64,000 nucleotides of DNA, from assembly GCA_963787345.1 (NCBI GenBank), contig CAWBCW010000011.1, forward strand, positions 186,001 through 250,000. The letters run 5' to 3'. The notes beneath the pieces were generated by a model that ran no database searches, was not told the DNA's origin, and was given only the letters and a program-made list of their open reading frames with translations. The DNA is from Bacillus_BD sp963787345. Lineage in GTDB: Bacteria; Bacillota; Bacilli; Bacillales; Cytobacillaceae. Position 1 is the first letter of the stretch. Every line of letters starts with the position of its first letter. Below are positions 16,240 to 26,294 of this stretch, one piece after another. The translations under genes and the position numbers were made by a program.

Positions 16240-17595
16240 ATGATAAAAAAATTATTAATCGCAAATAGGGGAGAAATAGCTGTCCGGATTATTCAAGCCT
16301 GTCGGGAATTGGGAATCGAAACGGTTGCTGTATATTCAGAAGCTGATAAAGAAGCGCTCCATGTTCAGTTGGCAGACGAGGCTTATTGTATCGGACCGAT
16401 CTCTTCAAAAGATAGTTATTTAAACTTTACGAATATTATTAGTGTGGCCACATTAACTGGTTGTCATGCGATCCATCCTGGTTATGGATTTCTCGCAGAA
16501 AATGCTGACTTTGCAGAACTTTGCCGTGATTGCAATATTATCTTTGTCGGTCCTACACCAGAGGCGATTTCTAAAATGGGGACAAAAGACATTGCTCGTG
16601 AAACAATGCAAGAAGCAGGTGTGCCGATTGTACCGGGATCAAAAGGGATAATTGACTCTGTTGAAGATGCCATTGAATTAGCGAACAAAATTCAATACCC
16701 AGTCATCATTAAAGCGACTGCGGGCGGGGGCGGAAAAGGAATCCGTGTAGCCCGTAACGAAGCAGAGTTAGTAAAAGGAATTAATATTACACAACAAGAA
16801 GCGCTGACTGCATTTGGAAATCCAGGTGTGTATATCGAAAAGTATATTGAAGATTTTCGTCATGTAGAGATACAAGTAATGGCTGACAATTTCGGGAATG
16901 TAATTCACCTCGGTGAGAGGGATTGTTCGATCCAAAGACGCTTACAGAAATTATTAGAGGAGTCTCCATCGCCTGCATTAGATAGTGAAATGCGAGTGGA
17001 AATGGGAGAAGCTGCAGTAAAGGCGGCCAAGGCTGTTGAATATACTGGAGCAGGCACAATAGAGTTTATCTATGATTATCAACATCGTAAGTTTTATTTT
17101 ATGGAGATGAACACACGTATTCAAGTAGAGCATCCGGTAACTGAAATGGTTACAGGGGTGGATTTAGTCAAGGAGCAAATTCTAGTAGCATCAGGTGAGA
17201 AGTTAAGTTTAACTCAAGATGAAGTAACGTTTAATGGTTGGTCGATTGAATGTCGGATTAATGCGGAGAATCCGGAAAAGAATTTTATGCCTTCACCAGG
17301 GAAAATAAACATGTATTTAGCACCAGGTGGATTAGGTGTGCGCGTCGATTCTGCTGCTTATCCGGGCTATACGATCCCTCCCTACTATGATTCAATGATC
17401 GCAAAGGTAATTACGTACGGAAAAACACGTGATGAAGCGATTGCGAAAATGAAAAGGGCGTTAAGTGAATTTGTGATTGAGGGAATTTATACAACAATTC
17501 CATTTCATTTAAAATTATTAAATCATGAAGAATTTGTTAAAGGCGAATTTAATACAAAGTTTTTAGAATTCCATGATGTCATGAAGTCTGAATAA
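16240..17595 (+). CDS. accC: Acetyl-CoA carboxylase biotin carboxylase subunit
   Basis: ATP-dependent carboxylation of biotin on AccB. 451 residues, full length. N-domain starts KKLLIANRGEIAVRI; the ATP-grasp has the glycine loop KATAGGGGKGI; catalytic region EMNTRIQVEHPVTE is intact. ATG follows AGAGGGG. No separate propionyl-CoA biotin carboxylase appears in the window, so this subunit might also serve the PccB-type carboxyltransferase at 50-51.6 kb (inference). Confidence 0.97.
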   Translation: MIKKLLIANRGEIAVRIIQACRELGIETVAVYSEADKEALHVQLADEAYCIGPISSKDSYLNFTNIISVATLTGCHAIHPGYGFLAENADFAELCRDCNIIFVGPTPEAISKMGTKDIARETMQEAGVPIVPGSKGIIDSVEDAIELANKIQYPVIIKATAGGGGKGIRVARNEAELVKGINITQQEALTAFGNPGVYIEKYIEDFRHVEIQVMADNFGNVIHLGERDCSIQRRLQKLLEESPSPALDSEMRVEMGEAAVKAAKAVEYTGAGTIEFIYDYQHRKFYFMEMNTRIQVEHPVTEMVTGVDLVKEQILVASGEKLSLTQDEVTFNGWSIECRINAENPEKNFMPSPGKINMYLAPGGLGVRVDSAAYPGYTIPPYYDSMIAKVITYGKTRDEAIAKMKRALSEFVIEGIYTTIPFHLKLLNHEEFVKGEFNTKFLEFHDVMKSE

Positions 17596-17609
17596 TAAAA
17601 GGAGGTACC

Positions 17610-18020
17610 ATGATGACAGTGAATAATATTCTTGAAATGAGTTCGAGTAATAATAATCTGGGAAAAGTGGAAATTGCTCCTGAAGTGATTGAGGTAATTG
17701 CTGGTATTGCTGCTTCTGAAGTAGACGGTGTTTCTCAAATGAGAGGCAACTTTGCTGCAGGTGTTGTGGAACGGTTGGGGAAAAAGAATCATGGCAAGGG
17801 AGTAAAGGTTGATCTTTTAGAAGAGGGTATTAAAGTGGATGTGTACTGCGTGATGAAGTTCGGCGTATCGATTCCGACTGTGGCCCAGGGAATCCAGAAT
17901 AACATCCGCCAAGCATTGCTAGATATGACTGCATTAGATGCTAGTGAAATTAATATTCATGTAGTAGGGATTCAATTCGAACAAGGAAATCCAGAACCTG
18001 AAATTGAAGATGAAATGTAA
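17610..18020 (+). CDS. yqhY: Asp23/Gls24-family protein YqhY
   Basis: A 136-residue cytoplasmic protein of the Asp23 family, with the typical GKVEIAPEVIEVIAGIAASEVDGV start and NIHVVGIQFE end. In B. subtilis YqhY is linked genetically to acetyl-CoA carboxylase activity, and it lies right after accBC here too. ATG follows AAGGAGG. A dispersed repeat begins at the stop codon and a terminator follows. Confidence 0.93.
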   Translation: MMTVNNILEMSSSNNNLGKVEIAPEVIEVIAGIAASEVDGVSQMRGNFAAGVVERLGKKNHGKGVKVDLLEEGIKVDVYCVMKFGVSIPTVAQGIQNNIRQALLDMTALDASEINIHVVGIQFEQGNPEPEIEDEM

Positions 18021-18033
18021 CTTCATTCAGCAA
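18020..18033. repeat. Dispersed repeat fragment after yqhY
   Basis: ACTTCATTCAGC starts in the last A of the yqhY stop codon TAA, exactly as after bkdAB at 38305. Confidence 0.45.
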
Positions 18034-18050
18034 GGGAGATCTAATGATTA

Positions 18051-18086
18051 AAAATACCAAAGACACCAGTCTTTGGTATTTTTTTT
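18051..18086 (+). terminator. Terminator after accBC-yqhY
   Basis: AAAATACCAAAGAC and GTCTTTGGTATTTT form a 14-bp stem with a 4-nt loop and T tail. Confidence 0.92.
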
Positions 18087-18246
18087 GACGTAAAAACGAT
18101 CTTTGTGAGAAAAATACAAAGGAGATGTGATAATCTCCTTCATTTATGCTATTATCTTGTTAGGTAAAATTGGATAAGATAGGAATACATATTGTGTTAT
18201 GCATGAAAAGCAAACACTTTTTTTATGATGAAGGAGTTAACTATAA

Positions 18247-18660
18247 ATGAAAAGAAGAACTGCTCGAGAAAAAGCGCTTCAAGCTATTTTTCAAATTGAT
18301 ATGAATGAAACAGCACCACAAGAAGCTATTGAATATGTACTGGATGGAAAGACCAATGATGACTATTTAGAAAAGCTTGTCGTTGGTGTTACCGAACAAC
18401 GAAATGAAATTGATTCAATTCTTAAAGACCATTTAGAGAAATGGTCGATTGACCGTTTAGCAATTGTTGATCGAAATATATTGAGAATGGCTATTTTCGA
18501 AATAATTTATTGTGCGGAAGATGTTCCTGTGAATGCAGCCATTAATGAGGCGATTGAAGTCGCTAAGATTTTTGGGGATGATGAGTCAAGCAAATTTATT
18601 AATAGTGTACTTTCAAAAGTAAAACAATCAGTGGAGAACTCTTCTCTTAAAACGAAATGA
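18247..18660 (+). CDS. nusB: Transcription antitermination factor NusB
   Basis: RNA-binding factor that acts with NusE/S10 in rRNA antitermination. 137 residues, all-helical fold; start KRRTAREKALQAIFQID and the INEAIEVAKIFGDDESSKFINSVL signature are clear. ATG follows AAGGAG. In B. subtilis folD is the next gene; here xseA follows after 110 bases. Confidence 0.96.
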   Translation: MKRRTAREKALQAIFQIDMNETAPQEAIEYVLDGKTNDDYLEKLVVGVTEQRNEIDSILKDHLEKWSIDRLAIVDRNILRMAIFEIIYCAEDVPVNAAINEAIEVAKIFGDDESSKFINSVLSKVKQSVENSSLKTK

Positions 18661-18717
18661 TCATTCCATCAAAGGGAACAATGTTATAATTATTTAATAC
18701 ATGAAAAGACTTTTTTC

Positions 18718-18747
18718 GATTCGACCTCTATTTAGGATGGTCGAATC
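18718..18747 (+). promoter_or_regulatory. Inverted repeat upstream of xseA
   Basis: GATTCGACC (18718-18726) and GGTCGAATC (18739-18747) are perfect 9-bp arms with a 12-nt loop. No T run follows, so it is not a standard terminator. It lies in the slot where folD would be and could be an operator, an mRNA-stability hairpin or a deletion scar. Confidence 0.4.
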
Positions 18748-18770
18748 ATCTTATAAGGGAGTTTTTAAGA

Positions 18771-20111
18771 ATGGAGAAGCGTTTTTTAACCGTTCAGGCT
18801 TTAACCAAATACATAAAACGAAAATTTGATGCGGATCCACACTTACGCGATTGTATGGTAAAAGGAGAAGTCTCTAACTTTAAGCAGCATTCTAGCGGCC
18901 ATATGTATTTTACCTTGAAGGATGATAAAGCAAGAATTTTAGCAGTTATGTTCTCTAGTGCCAATCGTAAAATGAAATTTACACCTGAAAATGGAATGAA
19001 GGTGCTAGTTCGCGGGGATGTCTCTGTATATGAGGCTAGTGGGCAGTATCAAATCTATATTCAGGAAATGCAGCCTGATGGAATCGGAGATCTTTATTTG
19101 GCATTCGAGCAATTAAAGGAAAAGTTAAGTAAAGAAGGACTTTTTGATATTCAAACGAAGAAGCCCATCCCAAAGTTTCCCACAACCGTTGGAGTCGTAA
19201 CCTCCCCAACAGGTGCTGCCGTTCGTGATATTATTACTACTATAAAAAGACGCTACCCGATCGCTAAAATCTTAATTATTCCTGCACTTGTTCAAGGGGA
19301 TCAAGCAGCACCATCGATTACGGCTGCAATTGAAACAGCAAATGAGGAGAAACATGGAATTGATGTTTTGATTATCGGGCGTGGCGGTGGTTCGATTGAA
19401 GAGTTATGGGCTTTTAATGAAGAAGTCGTTGCTCGGGCGATCTTTAAGTCGAAGATCCCTATAATATCAGCAGTTGGACATGAAACGGATTTTACGGTTG
19501 CTGATTTTGTAGCTGATTTACGAGCGCCAACCCCTACAGCTGCAGCAGAACTCGCCGTCCCACATATTGATGAGTGGATTGAGCGGGTGTTAACGAGACA
19601 AACTCGTTTAATAAGGGCGATGAAAGAAAAAGTAAATTTACAAAGAAATCAATTAGAGCGAATGGAAAAATCTTATGCATTTCGTTATCCATATCGCTTA
19701 TATGAACAAAAGTTGGAACAGCTTGACCGAACAATCGAATCTCTTGTTTCTAACTCTGAGAGGCTTTTAACCTCTAAGCAAACGGAATTCGCACAAATGG
19801 ACAAGCGTTTGTTAAGAAATCATCCAAACAATAAAGTTCAAAAGGCGATTGAGGATCAAAGCAAAACAACGAAAGCATTGTTTCGTGCGATGTCTATTAT
19901 TATGTCTAAAAAGCAGGCTGAGTTTAAGCACACGTTAACGACTCTCGAAGCATTAAGCCCGTTAAAAATAATGGAGCGCGGTTATAGCCTTACATATGAC
20001 CAAGATGGTGAAATCGTTAAAAGTATTAACAGTGTTGATATAAATGATACGGTACAAATCTCATTAATTGATGGAAATCTCAAGTGCCAAATAGTAGAAA
20101 AAGAGGAGTGA
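18771..20111 (+). CDS. xseA: Exodeoxyribonuclease VII large subunit
   Basis: 446 residues: OB-fold DNA-binding domain (about 1-110), then the catalytic domain with GRGGGSIEELWAFN and the SAVGHETDFTVADFVADLRAPTP signature, then a coiled-coil C-terminal region. Degrades single-stranded DNA together with XseB. Its TGA overlaps the start region of xseB, indicating coupling. Confidence 0.96.
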   Translation: MEKRFLTVQALTKYIKRKFDADPHLRDCMVKGEVSNFKQHSSGHMYFTLKDDKARILAVMFSSANRKMKFTPENGMKVLVRGDVSVYEASGQYQIYIQEMQPDGIGDLYLAFEQLKEKLSKEGLFDIQTKKPIPKFPTTVGVVTSPTGAAVRDIITTIKRRYPIAKILIIPALVQGDQAAPSITAAIETANEEKHGIDVLIIGRGGGSIEELWAFNEEVVARAIFKSKIPIISAVGHETDFTVADFVADLRAPTPTAAAELAVPHIDEWIERVLTRQTRLIRAMKEKVNLQRNQLERMEKSYAFRYPYRLYEQKLEQLDRTIESLVSNSERLLTSKQTEFAQMDKRLLRNHPNNKVQKAIEDQSKTTKALFRAMSIIMSKKQAEFKHTLTTLEALSPLKIMERGYSLTYDQDGEIVKSINSVDINDTVQISLIDGNLKCQIVEKEE

Positions 20112-20353
20112 TGAAGGTGACTGAGGAAACGGCAACGATCACATTTGAGGAAGCAATGGAAGAACTAGAAACGATTGTGGAAAAACTTGAAGAAGGGGAC
20201 GTCCCTCTAGAGGAAGCGATCACCATCTATAAAAAAGGCATGGAGCTTTCAAAGCTTTGCCATGATAAGTTGAAGAATGTTGAAGAACAATTGACACAAA
20301 TCCTTACAGCTGATGGTCATCAACAGACGTTTTCGATTCAGGAGGAGGAGTAA
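20111..20353 (+). CDS. xseB: Exodeoxyribonuclease VII small subunit
   Basis: About 80 residues, matching the family (ITFEEAMEELETIVEKLEEG, LEEAITIYKKGMEL). ATG at 20111 overlaps the xseA TGA; GTG at 20117 has better spacing from AGAGGAG and may be the true start. The acidic tail is typical. Confidence 0.94.
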   Translation: MKVTEETATITFEEAMEELETIVEKLEEGDVPLEEAITIYKKGMELSKLCHDKLKNVEEQLTQILTADGHQQTFSIQEEE

Positions 20354-20356
20354 ACT

Positions 20357-21250
20357 TTGCCAAATTCACAATTAAAATCCTTTTCAACAAAATATAAGGA
20401 GTTAATTGAAGCTCAATTTCAGGAAAGTATTAACGGACTTCAAGCTCCGAATGTTTTAAAAGAGGCAATGTTGTATTCTCTTGAGGCTGGTGGAAAACGA
20501 ATTCGTCCCTTATTATTATTTGCTGTGATTGATGCATTTGAAAAAGAACCTGTGATCGGTCTGCATGCTGCATCTGCGATTGAAATGATTCACACATATT
20601 CACTCATTCATGATGATTTACCAAGTATGGACGATGATGATTTAAGAAGGGGAAAGCCGACCAATCATATGGTATTTGGTGAAGCCAATGCAGTTTTAGC
20701 TGGTGATGCACTTTTAACTTATAGCTTTCAATTACTTGCAGAGTCACCTAATTCATCTGTTTCGTTACAAAACAAACTCTCTCTAATCCAGCTCCTTGCT
20801 CAATCTGCTGGGGCCGAGGGGATGGTAGGCGGACAAGTAGCAGATATGTTAGGAGAAGAAAAAGAGTTAACTCTTGAGGAATTACAGTATATTCACTCTC
20901 ATAAAACAGGGAAGTTATTAACATGCAGTGTTCTATCGGGCGCTATATTAGCGGGAGCCAATCAAGAACAAATGAAGCATTTAGAGAAATTTGCCCATCA
21001 CTTAGGGTTAGCTTTTCAGATTCGTGATGATTTGCTCGATATTAGCGGGGATGAAAGTGTGATCGGAAAACCTGTTGGTAGTGATGCGGAAAGTCAGAAA
21101 ACAACATACCCATCGATTTTAGGAATTGAGGGTGCTGAGGAATCGTTGAATCAACATTATCAACAAGCGAAAAACGCACTGGAAAAAGTCGGTGCACGCA
21201 CGCAGATTTTGGAAGAGTTAACAAATATGATCGTTAAAAGAAACCATTGA
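20357..21250 (+). CDS. ispA: Farnesyl diphosphate synthase (polyprenyl synthetase)
   Basis: Condenses isopentenyl diphosphate with allylic diphosphates to C15. 297 residues with both aspartate-rich motifs: DDLPSMDDDD and DDLLDISGD. TTG start at 20357 follows GGAGGAGGAG. Works upstream of undecaprenyl and quinone synthesis, next to dxs, which feeds the same pathway. Confidence 0.95.
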   Translation: MPNSQLKSFSTKYKELIEAQFQESINGLQAPNVLKEAMLYSLEAGGKRIRPLLLFAVIDAFEKEPVIGLHAASAIEMIHTYSLIHDDLPSMDDDDLRRGKPTNHMVFGEANAVLAGDALLTYSFQLLAESPNSSVSLQNKLSLIQLLAQSAGAEGMVGGQVADMLGEEKELTLEELQYIHSHKTGKLLTCSVLSGAILAGANQEQMKHLEKFAHHLGLAFQIRDDLLDISGDESVIGKPVGSDAESQKTTYPSILGIEGAEESLNQHYQQAKNALEKVGARTQILEELTNMIVKRNH

Positions 21251-21309
21251 GTATTAGATTAGTTATCAACCATATCGGTAATAAGCAATGAAAGTGAGTG
21301 ATCCAAAGA

Positions 21310-23202
21310 ATGGATCTTTTAAACATCAAAGACCCTTCGTTTCTCAAAGAACTTTCTATAAACGAATTAGAAGCATTAAGCCATGATATTCGCCAGTTTT
21401 TAATTCAAAAGCTGTCTGTTACAGGTGGACATATTGGGCCGAACCTTGGAGTAGTTGAATTAACCATTGCATTACATGCATGCTTTAATAGCCCATATGA
21501 TAAAATACTTTGGGATGTAGGACATCAATCTTATGTTCACAAAATATTAACAGGTCGAGCAAGTGAATTTGATTCATTGCGTCAATACAAAGGATTAAGC
21601 GGCTTTCCGAAAACGGCTGAGAGTGTACATGATGTTTGGGAAACGGGTCATAGTTCGACCACATTATCAGCTGCAATGGGAATGGCGATCGCTCGTGATT
21701 TAAAGAAAGAAACATCCTATATCGTTCCAGTTATTGGGGATGGTGCCTTAACAGGCGGGATGGCGTTAGAAGCCTTAAATCATATTGGTGATGAGAAGAA
21801 AAATATGATTGTTATTTTAAATGATAACGAAATGTCAATCGCACCGAATGTAGGTGCATTACATGGCGTACTTGGTCGTTTAAGAACGGCTGGAAAATAC
21901 CAGTGGGCTAAGGATGAACTGGAGTACCTGATGAGAAAAATCCCTGCTGTCGGAGGAAAGTTGGCGGATACAGCGGAGAGAATCAAGGACAGTTTGAAAT
22001 ATTTACTCGTTTCTGGTGTCTTTTTTGAGGAAATGGGCTTTACCTATTTAGGACCAGTTAATGGTCATGATTACGAGGATTTATTCCAGCAATTACGTTA
22101 TGCGAAGAAAACAGAAGGCCCGATTCTTATTCACGTTTTGACGAAAAAAGGAAAAGGCTATAAACCAGCAGAAAATGACCGAATTGGTAATTGGCATGGA
22201 ACAGGTCCGTATAAAATTGATACAGGCGATTTTATTAAACCTGTTCAATCACCACCTGCATGGAGTAAACTTGTCAGTGAAACGGTTCGTAGGCTTGCAA
22301 GAGAAGATGAGCGGATTGTAGCGATTACGCCAGCAATGCCCGTAGGCTCTAAATTAGAGGGGTTTGCCAGTGAATTTCCGGAACGGATGTATGATGTTGG
22401 AATCGCAGAGCAGCATGCAGCTACGGTTGCAGCCGGTTTGGCAACGCAAAAGATGAAACCTTATTTAGCGATTTACTCAACTTTCTTACAGCGTGCCTAT
22501 GATCAGGTCGTCCATGATATTTGCCGTCAAAAATTAAATGTATTTATTGGAATCGATCGGGCAGGTCTTGTCGGGGCTGATGGAGAAACCCATCATGGTA
22601 TTTTTGATATTGCCTTTCTGAGGCATTTGCCGAATATGGTCTTAATGATGCCAAAGGATGAAAACGAAGGGCAACATATGATTAATACAGCTTTGAACTA
22701 TGATGATGGTCCAATTGCGATGCGCTTTCCGCGTGGAAATGGATTAGGAGTTCCTCTAGACGGTGCCTTGAAGGAAATTCCAATTGGAACGTGGGAAGTC
22801 CTGAAAGAAGGCCAAGATGCTGCAATTTTAACATTTGGAACAACGATTCCGATGGCGTTAAAGGCTGCTGCCCTTTTGGAGAAACAAGGATGTTCCGTTG
22901 AGGTAGTTAATGCCCGTTTTATTAAACCATTAGATACGGAATTGTTACTTTCGTTGCTCCATTTAAATATACCGATTTTAACGGTTGAAGAAGCAGTATT
23001 ACAAGGTGGATTTGGCAGTGCTGTGCTTGAATATGCCCATGATAAAGGGTACCATCATGCCGAAATCTCGCGTATGGGAATCCCAGATTATTTTGTAGAA
23101 CATGGTAGTGTGAAAGAGTTATGGATGGAGATCGGATTGACGCCTGAAGAAATCGTAAAACGAATTCAAACAATGGTGATTAAAAAACAAAAAAGGGCTT
23201 GA
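21310..23202 (+). CDS. dxs: 1-deoxy-D-xylulose-5-phosphate synthase
   Basis: First step of the MEP isoprenoid pathway (pyruvate + glyceraldehyde 3-phosphate). About 630 residues. Thiamine diphosphate motif GDGALTGGMALEALN; transketolase-type domain with IAEQHAATVAAGLA; C-terminal domain intact. ATG at 21310 (MDLLNIKDPSFL) gives the family N-terminus; the upstream GTG at 21298 does not. The ribosome binding site is weak, so coupling to ispA is possible. Confidence 0.96.
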   Translation: MDLLNIKDPSFLKELSINELEALSHDIRQFLIQKLSVTGGHIGPNLGVVELTIALHACFNSPYDKILWDVGHQSYVHKILTGRASEFDSLRQYKGLSGFPKTAESVHDVWETGHSSTTLSAAMGMAIARDLKKETSYIVPVIGDGALTGGMALEALNHIGDEKKNMIVILNDNEMSIAPNVGALHGVLGRLRTAGKYQWAKDELEYLMRKIPAVGGKLADTAERIKDSLKYLLVSGVFFEEMGFTYLGPVNGHDYEDLFQQLRYAKKTEGPILIHVLTKKGKGYKPAENDRIGNWHGTGPYKIDTGDFIKPVQSPPAWSKLVSETVRRLAREDERIVAITPAMPVGSKLEGFASEFPERMYDVGIAEQHAATVAAGLATQKMKPYLAIYSTFLQRAYDQVVHDICRQKLNVFIGIDRAGLVGADGETHHGIFDIAFLRHLPNMVLMMPKDENEGQHMINTALNYDDGPIAMRFPRGNGLGVPLDGALKEIPIGTWEVLKEGQDAAILTFGTTIPMALKAAALLEKQGCSVEVVNARFIKPLDTELLLSLLHLNIPILTVEEAVLQGGFGSAVLEYAHDKGYHHAEISRMGIPDYFVEHGSVKELWMEIGLTPEEIVKRIQTMVIKKQKRA

Positions 23203-23208
23203 ACGTGA

Positions 23209-24042
23209 ATGAAGAAAGAACGTGTAGATGTATTATTAGTAGAACAAGGATTATTTGAAACGAGAGAAAAAGCAAAAAGAGCGATAATGGCTGGTATCGT
23301 CTATAGTAATGAAATGCGCCTTGATAAGCCAGGAGAGAAAATTTCAGCAGATGCAGTTCTTACAATAAAAGGGAAAACTCTCCCCTATGTTAGTAGGGGA
23401 GGTTTAAAGTTAGAAAAAGCACTTAAAGAGTTCAGTTTAGATGTTCATCATAAAGTTTTGCTTGATATCGGCTCATCAACAGGCGGTTTTACCGATTGTG
23501 CCTTGCAAAATGGTGCTCTTATGTCCTATGCGGTTGACGTCGGATATAATCAATTGGCGTGGAAACTTAGGAGTGATGAACGAGTTGTGGTAATGGAACG
23601 GACTAATTTTAGATATGTAACCCCTAGCGATTTAAACGGTCCAATGCCTAATTTTGCCTCTATTGATGTATCTTTTATTTCCTTAAAAAAAATTCTCCCC
23701 GTTTTGAAGACGCTATTGGTACCTGAGAGTGATGTCGTGGCATTAGTAAAACCTCAATTTGAAGCAGGAAGAGAACAAGTAGGAAAAAAAGGGATTGTTA
23801 GAGATGCAAAAGTCCACGAAGAAGTCATCAAGGAAATCATTGACTTCTCGTTGCTGACAGGTTTCGATATTAAAAATCTTTCTTTCTCACCCATTACAGG
23901 CGGCGATGGAAATATTGAATTTCTTCTTCACTTGCATTGGTCTGGTCGAGAAGAAAACGTACATGGTATGAATGAATTAACTGTTTCCCCGAGAGAGATT
24001 GTTCAGGGTGCCCATGTGGAGCTGAAAAAGAAAGCAGAATAA
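23209..24042 (+). CDS. yqxC: TlyA-family RNA 2'-O-methyltransferase / hemolysin-like protein (YqxC)
   Basis: 277 residues: N-terminal S4 RNA-binding domain (KERVDVLLVEQGLFETREKAKR) and an FtsJ-like methyltransferase domain with the SAM-binding LLDIGSSTGGFTDCAL. Probably methylates rRNA; the hemolysin name is historical. Lies between dxs and argR as in B. subtilis. Confidence 0.92.
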   Translation: MKKERVDVLLVEQGLFETREKAKRAIMAGIVYSNEMRLDKPGEKISADAVLTIKGKTLPYVSRGGLKLEKALKEFSLDVHHKVLLDIGSSTGGFTDCALQNGALMSYAVDVGYNQLAWKLRSDERVVVMERTNFRYVTPSDLNGPMPNFASIDVSFISLKKILPVLKTLLVPESDVVALVKPQFEAGREQVGKKGIVRDAKVHEEVIKEIIDFSLLTGFDIKNLSFSPITGGDGNIEFLLHLHWSGREENVHGMNELTVSPREIVQGAHVELKKKAE

Positions 24043-24137
24043 ATATTCTATACATTCTCATTTGAGAAAGCGAAAAAAATTGGTTAACATAATAATTAAG
24101 TAATATAAAGTAGTTAGCGTTAGGCAGAGGTGATTCG

Positions 24138-24587
24138 ATGTCGAAAGGACAACGACATATTAAAATTAGGGATATTATTGCAAATAATGAAATTGAAACA
24201 CAAGATGACTTGGTGTTCTCCTTAAAAAATGCAGGATATAATGTGACACAAGCTACCGTTTCACGAGACATTAAAGAATTGCATTTAATTAAAGTGCCGC
24301 TTTCTGATGGGCGTTATAAATATAGTTTACCAGCAGATCAACGCTTTAACCCGTTGCAAAAGTTGAAACGGAACCTAATGGATGCATTTGTACGGATCGA
24401 TTCAGCTGGGCATCTGCTTGTTTTAAAGACATTACCAGGAAATGCCATGGCCATCGCAGCTTTAATTGATAATTTAGCCTGGGATGATGTAATAGGAACG
24501 GTTAGCGGCGATGATACGATTTTAGTTATTTGCAGGACAGAAAAAGATACAGAGGTCGTTTCCAGTCGTTTTCTCGATTTACTCTAG
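24138..24587 (+). CDS. argR: Arginine repressor ArgR/AhrC
   Basis: 149-residue hexameric regulator. Winged HTH at the N-terminus (AGYNVTQATVSRDIKELHLIKV) and arginine-binding C-domain with the PGNAMAIAALID signature. Represses arginine synthesis and activates catabolism when arginine is high. A candidate ARG-box-like palindrome occurs in this window upstream of the arginine-type transporter (45177). ATG follows GCAGAGGTG. Confidence 0.95.
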   Translation: MSKGQRHIKIRDIIANNEIETQDDLVFSLKNAGYNVTQATVSRDIKELHLIKVPLSDGRYKYSLPADQRFNPLQKLKRNLMDAFVRIDSAGHLLVLKTLPGNAMAIAALIDNLAWDDVIGTVSGDDTILVICRTEKDTEVVSSRFLDLL

Positions 24588-24605
24588 TGGGGAGTGGATA
24601 TTTAC

Positions 24606-26294
24606 ATGCTAAGCGAATTATCAATTAAAAACTTTGCGATTATTGAAACGCTATCAATTTCATTTGAAAAAGGGCTGACTGTATTATCCGGAGAAACGGG
24701 GGCAGGAAAATCGATCATCATTGATGCGATTCATTTACTTGTTGGTGGAAGAGGCTCTTCAGATTTTGTCCGTCATGGAGAGGATCGGGCTGAGATTGAG
24801 GGTCTCTTTTTACTGGAAAAATCAAGTCATCCCGTCATCCCAAAAGCACAGGAATTGGGAATTGAAATTGAAGATGATATGTTAGTGCTAAGGCGTGAAA
24901 TTACGAAAAGTGGAAAAAGTGTTTGCAGAATAAATGGAAAGCTTGTAACCATCGCGATTCTTCGTGAAATTGGCGGTAGTTTAGTGGATATTCATGGACA
25001 GCATGAACATCAGGAGTTAATGAATGAGTCTGAGCATCTTTCGCTGCTTGATCAGTTCGGAACTCATGAAGTCACGACTGTATTATCTGAATATGGGCGA
25101 GTCTATGAAGAGTATGAACAAGCATTAAGAAGATTAAAAAATTTAAATGAAAACGAGCAGCAAACGGCTCAAAAAGTTGATTTATACCAATTTCAATTAA
25201 ATGAGATACAGCAAGCACAATTACAACTTGATGAAGATGAAGTTTTATTAGAAGAGAAAAAGCGTCTTTCAAATTTTGAACGTATTTACGAGGCTGTTCA
25301 ATCAAGTTATTCTGCCTTGAAAGATGAACATAAGGGTCTTGATTGGATTAGTTTTGTTATGGGGCATATGGAAGGTGCAGCCGAATTAAGTCCTGAATAT
25401 AAAGAACTGGCAGAATCGGTATCGAATAGTTATTATGTGCTCGAAGAAGTGGCTGCTGCCTTAAGAGATGAATTAGATCAACTTGAGTTTGATCCCGGCA
25501 GGTTAAATGAAATTGAAAACCGCTTAAATGAAATTAATGGGTTAAAACGAAAATACGGTCAATCGATAGCTGGAATTTTAGAATATGGCGCAAAAATTGA
25601 GGAAGAGTTGGAAACGCTGTTGAATAAGGAAAGTCATATTGATAAGTTAAAGAAGGAAATATCTTCGTTTAAAAAGGACTTAATGATTGAAGGGAAAGAA
25701 CTGACAACGTTACGTAAAAGATTAGCAAAAACCTTAACAGAGTCGATTCATCGTGAATTAAAAGAACTTTACATGCAAAAAACAGTTTTTGAAGTAAAAA
25801 TAAACAGCGGCGAATCTCAAATATCGAAAACAGGGATGGATCAAGTTGAATTTTATATTTCTACAAACCCCGGTGAGCCATTAAAACCGCTGTCAAAAAT
25901 TGCTTCAGGAGGAGAACTTTCCCGAATCATGTTAGCGTTAAAAAGTATTTTTTCCAAACATCAGGAAATTACCTCAATTATTTTTGATGAAGTGGATACT
26001 GGCGTCAGCGGTAGAGTTGCTCAAGCAATCGCTGAGAAAATATATAAAGTTTCAATCGATTCACAAGTCCTCTGCATTTCTCATTTACCACAAGTTGCTG
26101 CGATGGCAGATACTCATCTATATATTGAAAAAGAAACGCAAGATGGGCGGACGAGAACAAGAGTCAAGAAACTTAATGAGGATGGAAAAGTTAAGGAAAT
26201 CAGCCGTATGATCTCTGGAGTAGAGATAACGGATATTACGAAAGAACATGCAAAAGAACTGTTAGTTACTGCCAATAATATGAAAGTTCACTGA
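24606..26294 (+). CDS. recN: DNA repair protein RecN
   Basis: SMC-like ATPase, about 562 residues, acting early at double-strand breaks. Walker A GETGAGKSIIIDAI near the N-terminus, a central coiled coil (about 150-370), signature LKPLSKIASGGELSRIMLALK and Walker B TSIIFDEVDTGVSG. ATG at 24606 (MLSELSIKNFAII) matches the family; GTG at 24594 is an alternative. Six bases separate argR from the longer frame. Confidence 0.96.
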   Translation: MLSELSIKNFAIIETLSISFEKGLTVLSGETGAGKSIIIDAIHLLVGGRGSSDFVRHGEDRAEIEGLFLLEKSSHPVIPKAQELGIEIEDDMLVLRREITKSGKSVCRINGKLVTIAILREIGGSLVDIHGQHEHQELMNESEHLSLLDQFGTHEVTTVLSEYGRVYEEYEQALRRLKNLNENEQQTAQKVDLYQFQLNEIQQAQLQLDEDEVLLEEKKRLSNFERIYEAVQSSYSALKDEHKGLDWISFVMGHMEGAAELSPEYKELAESVSNSYYVLEEVAAALRDELDQLEFDPGRLNEIENRLNEINGLKRKYGQSIAGILEYGAKIEEELETLLNKESHIDKLKKEISSFKKDLMIEGKELTTLRKRLAKTLTESIHRELKELYMQKTVFEVKINSGESQISKTGMDQVEFYISTNPGEPLKPLSKIASGGELSRIMLALKSIFSKHQEITSIIFDEVDTGVSGRVAQAIAEKIYKVSIDSQVLCISHLPQVAAMADTHLYIEKETQDGRTRTRVKKLNEDGKVKEISRMISGVEITDITKEHAKELLVTANNMKVH

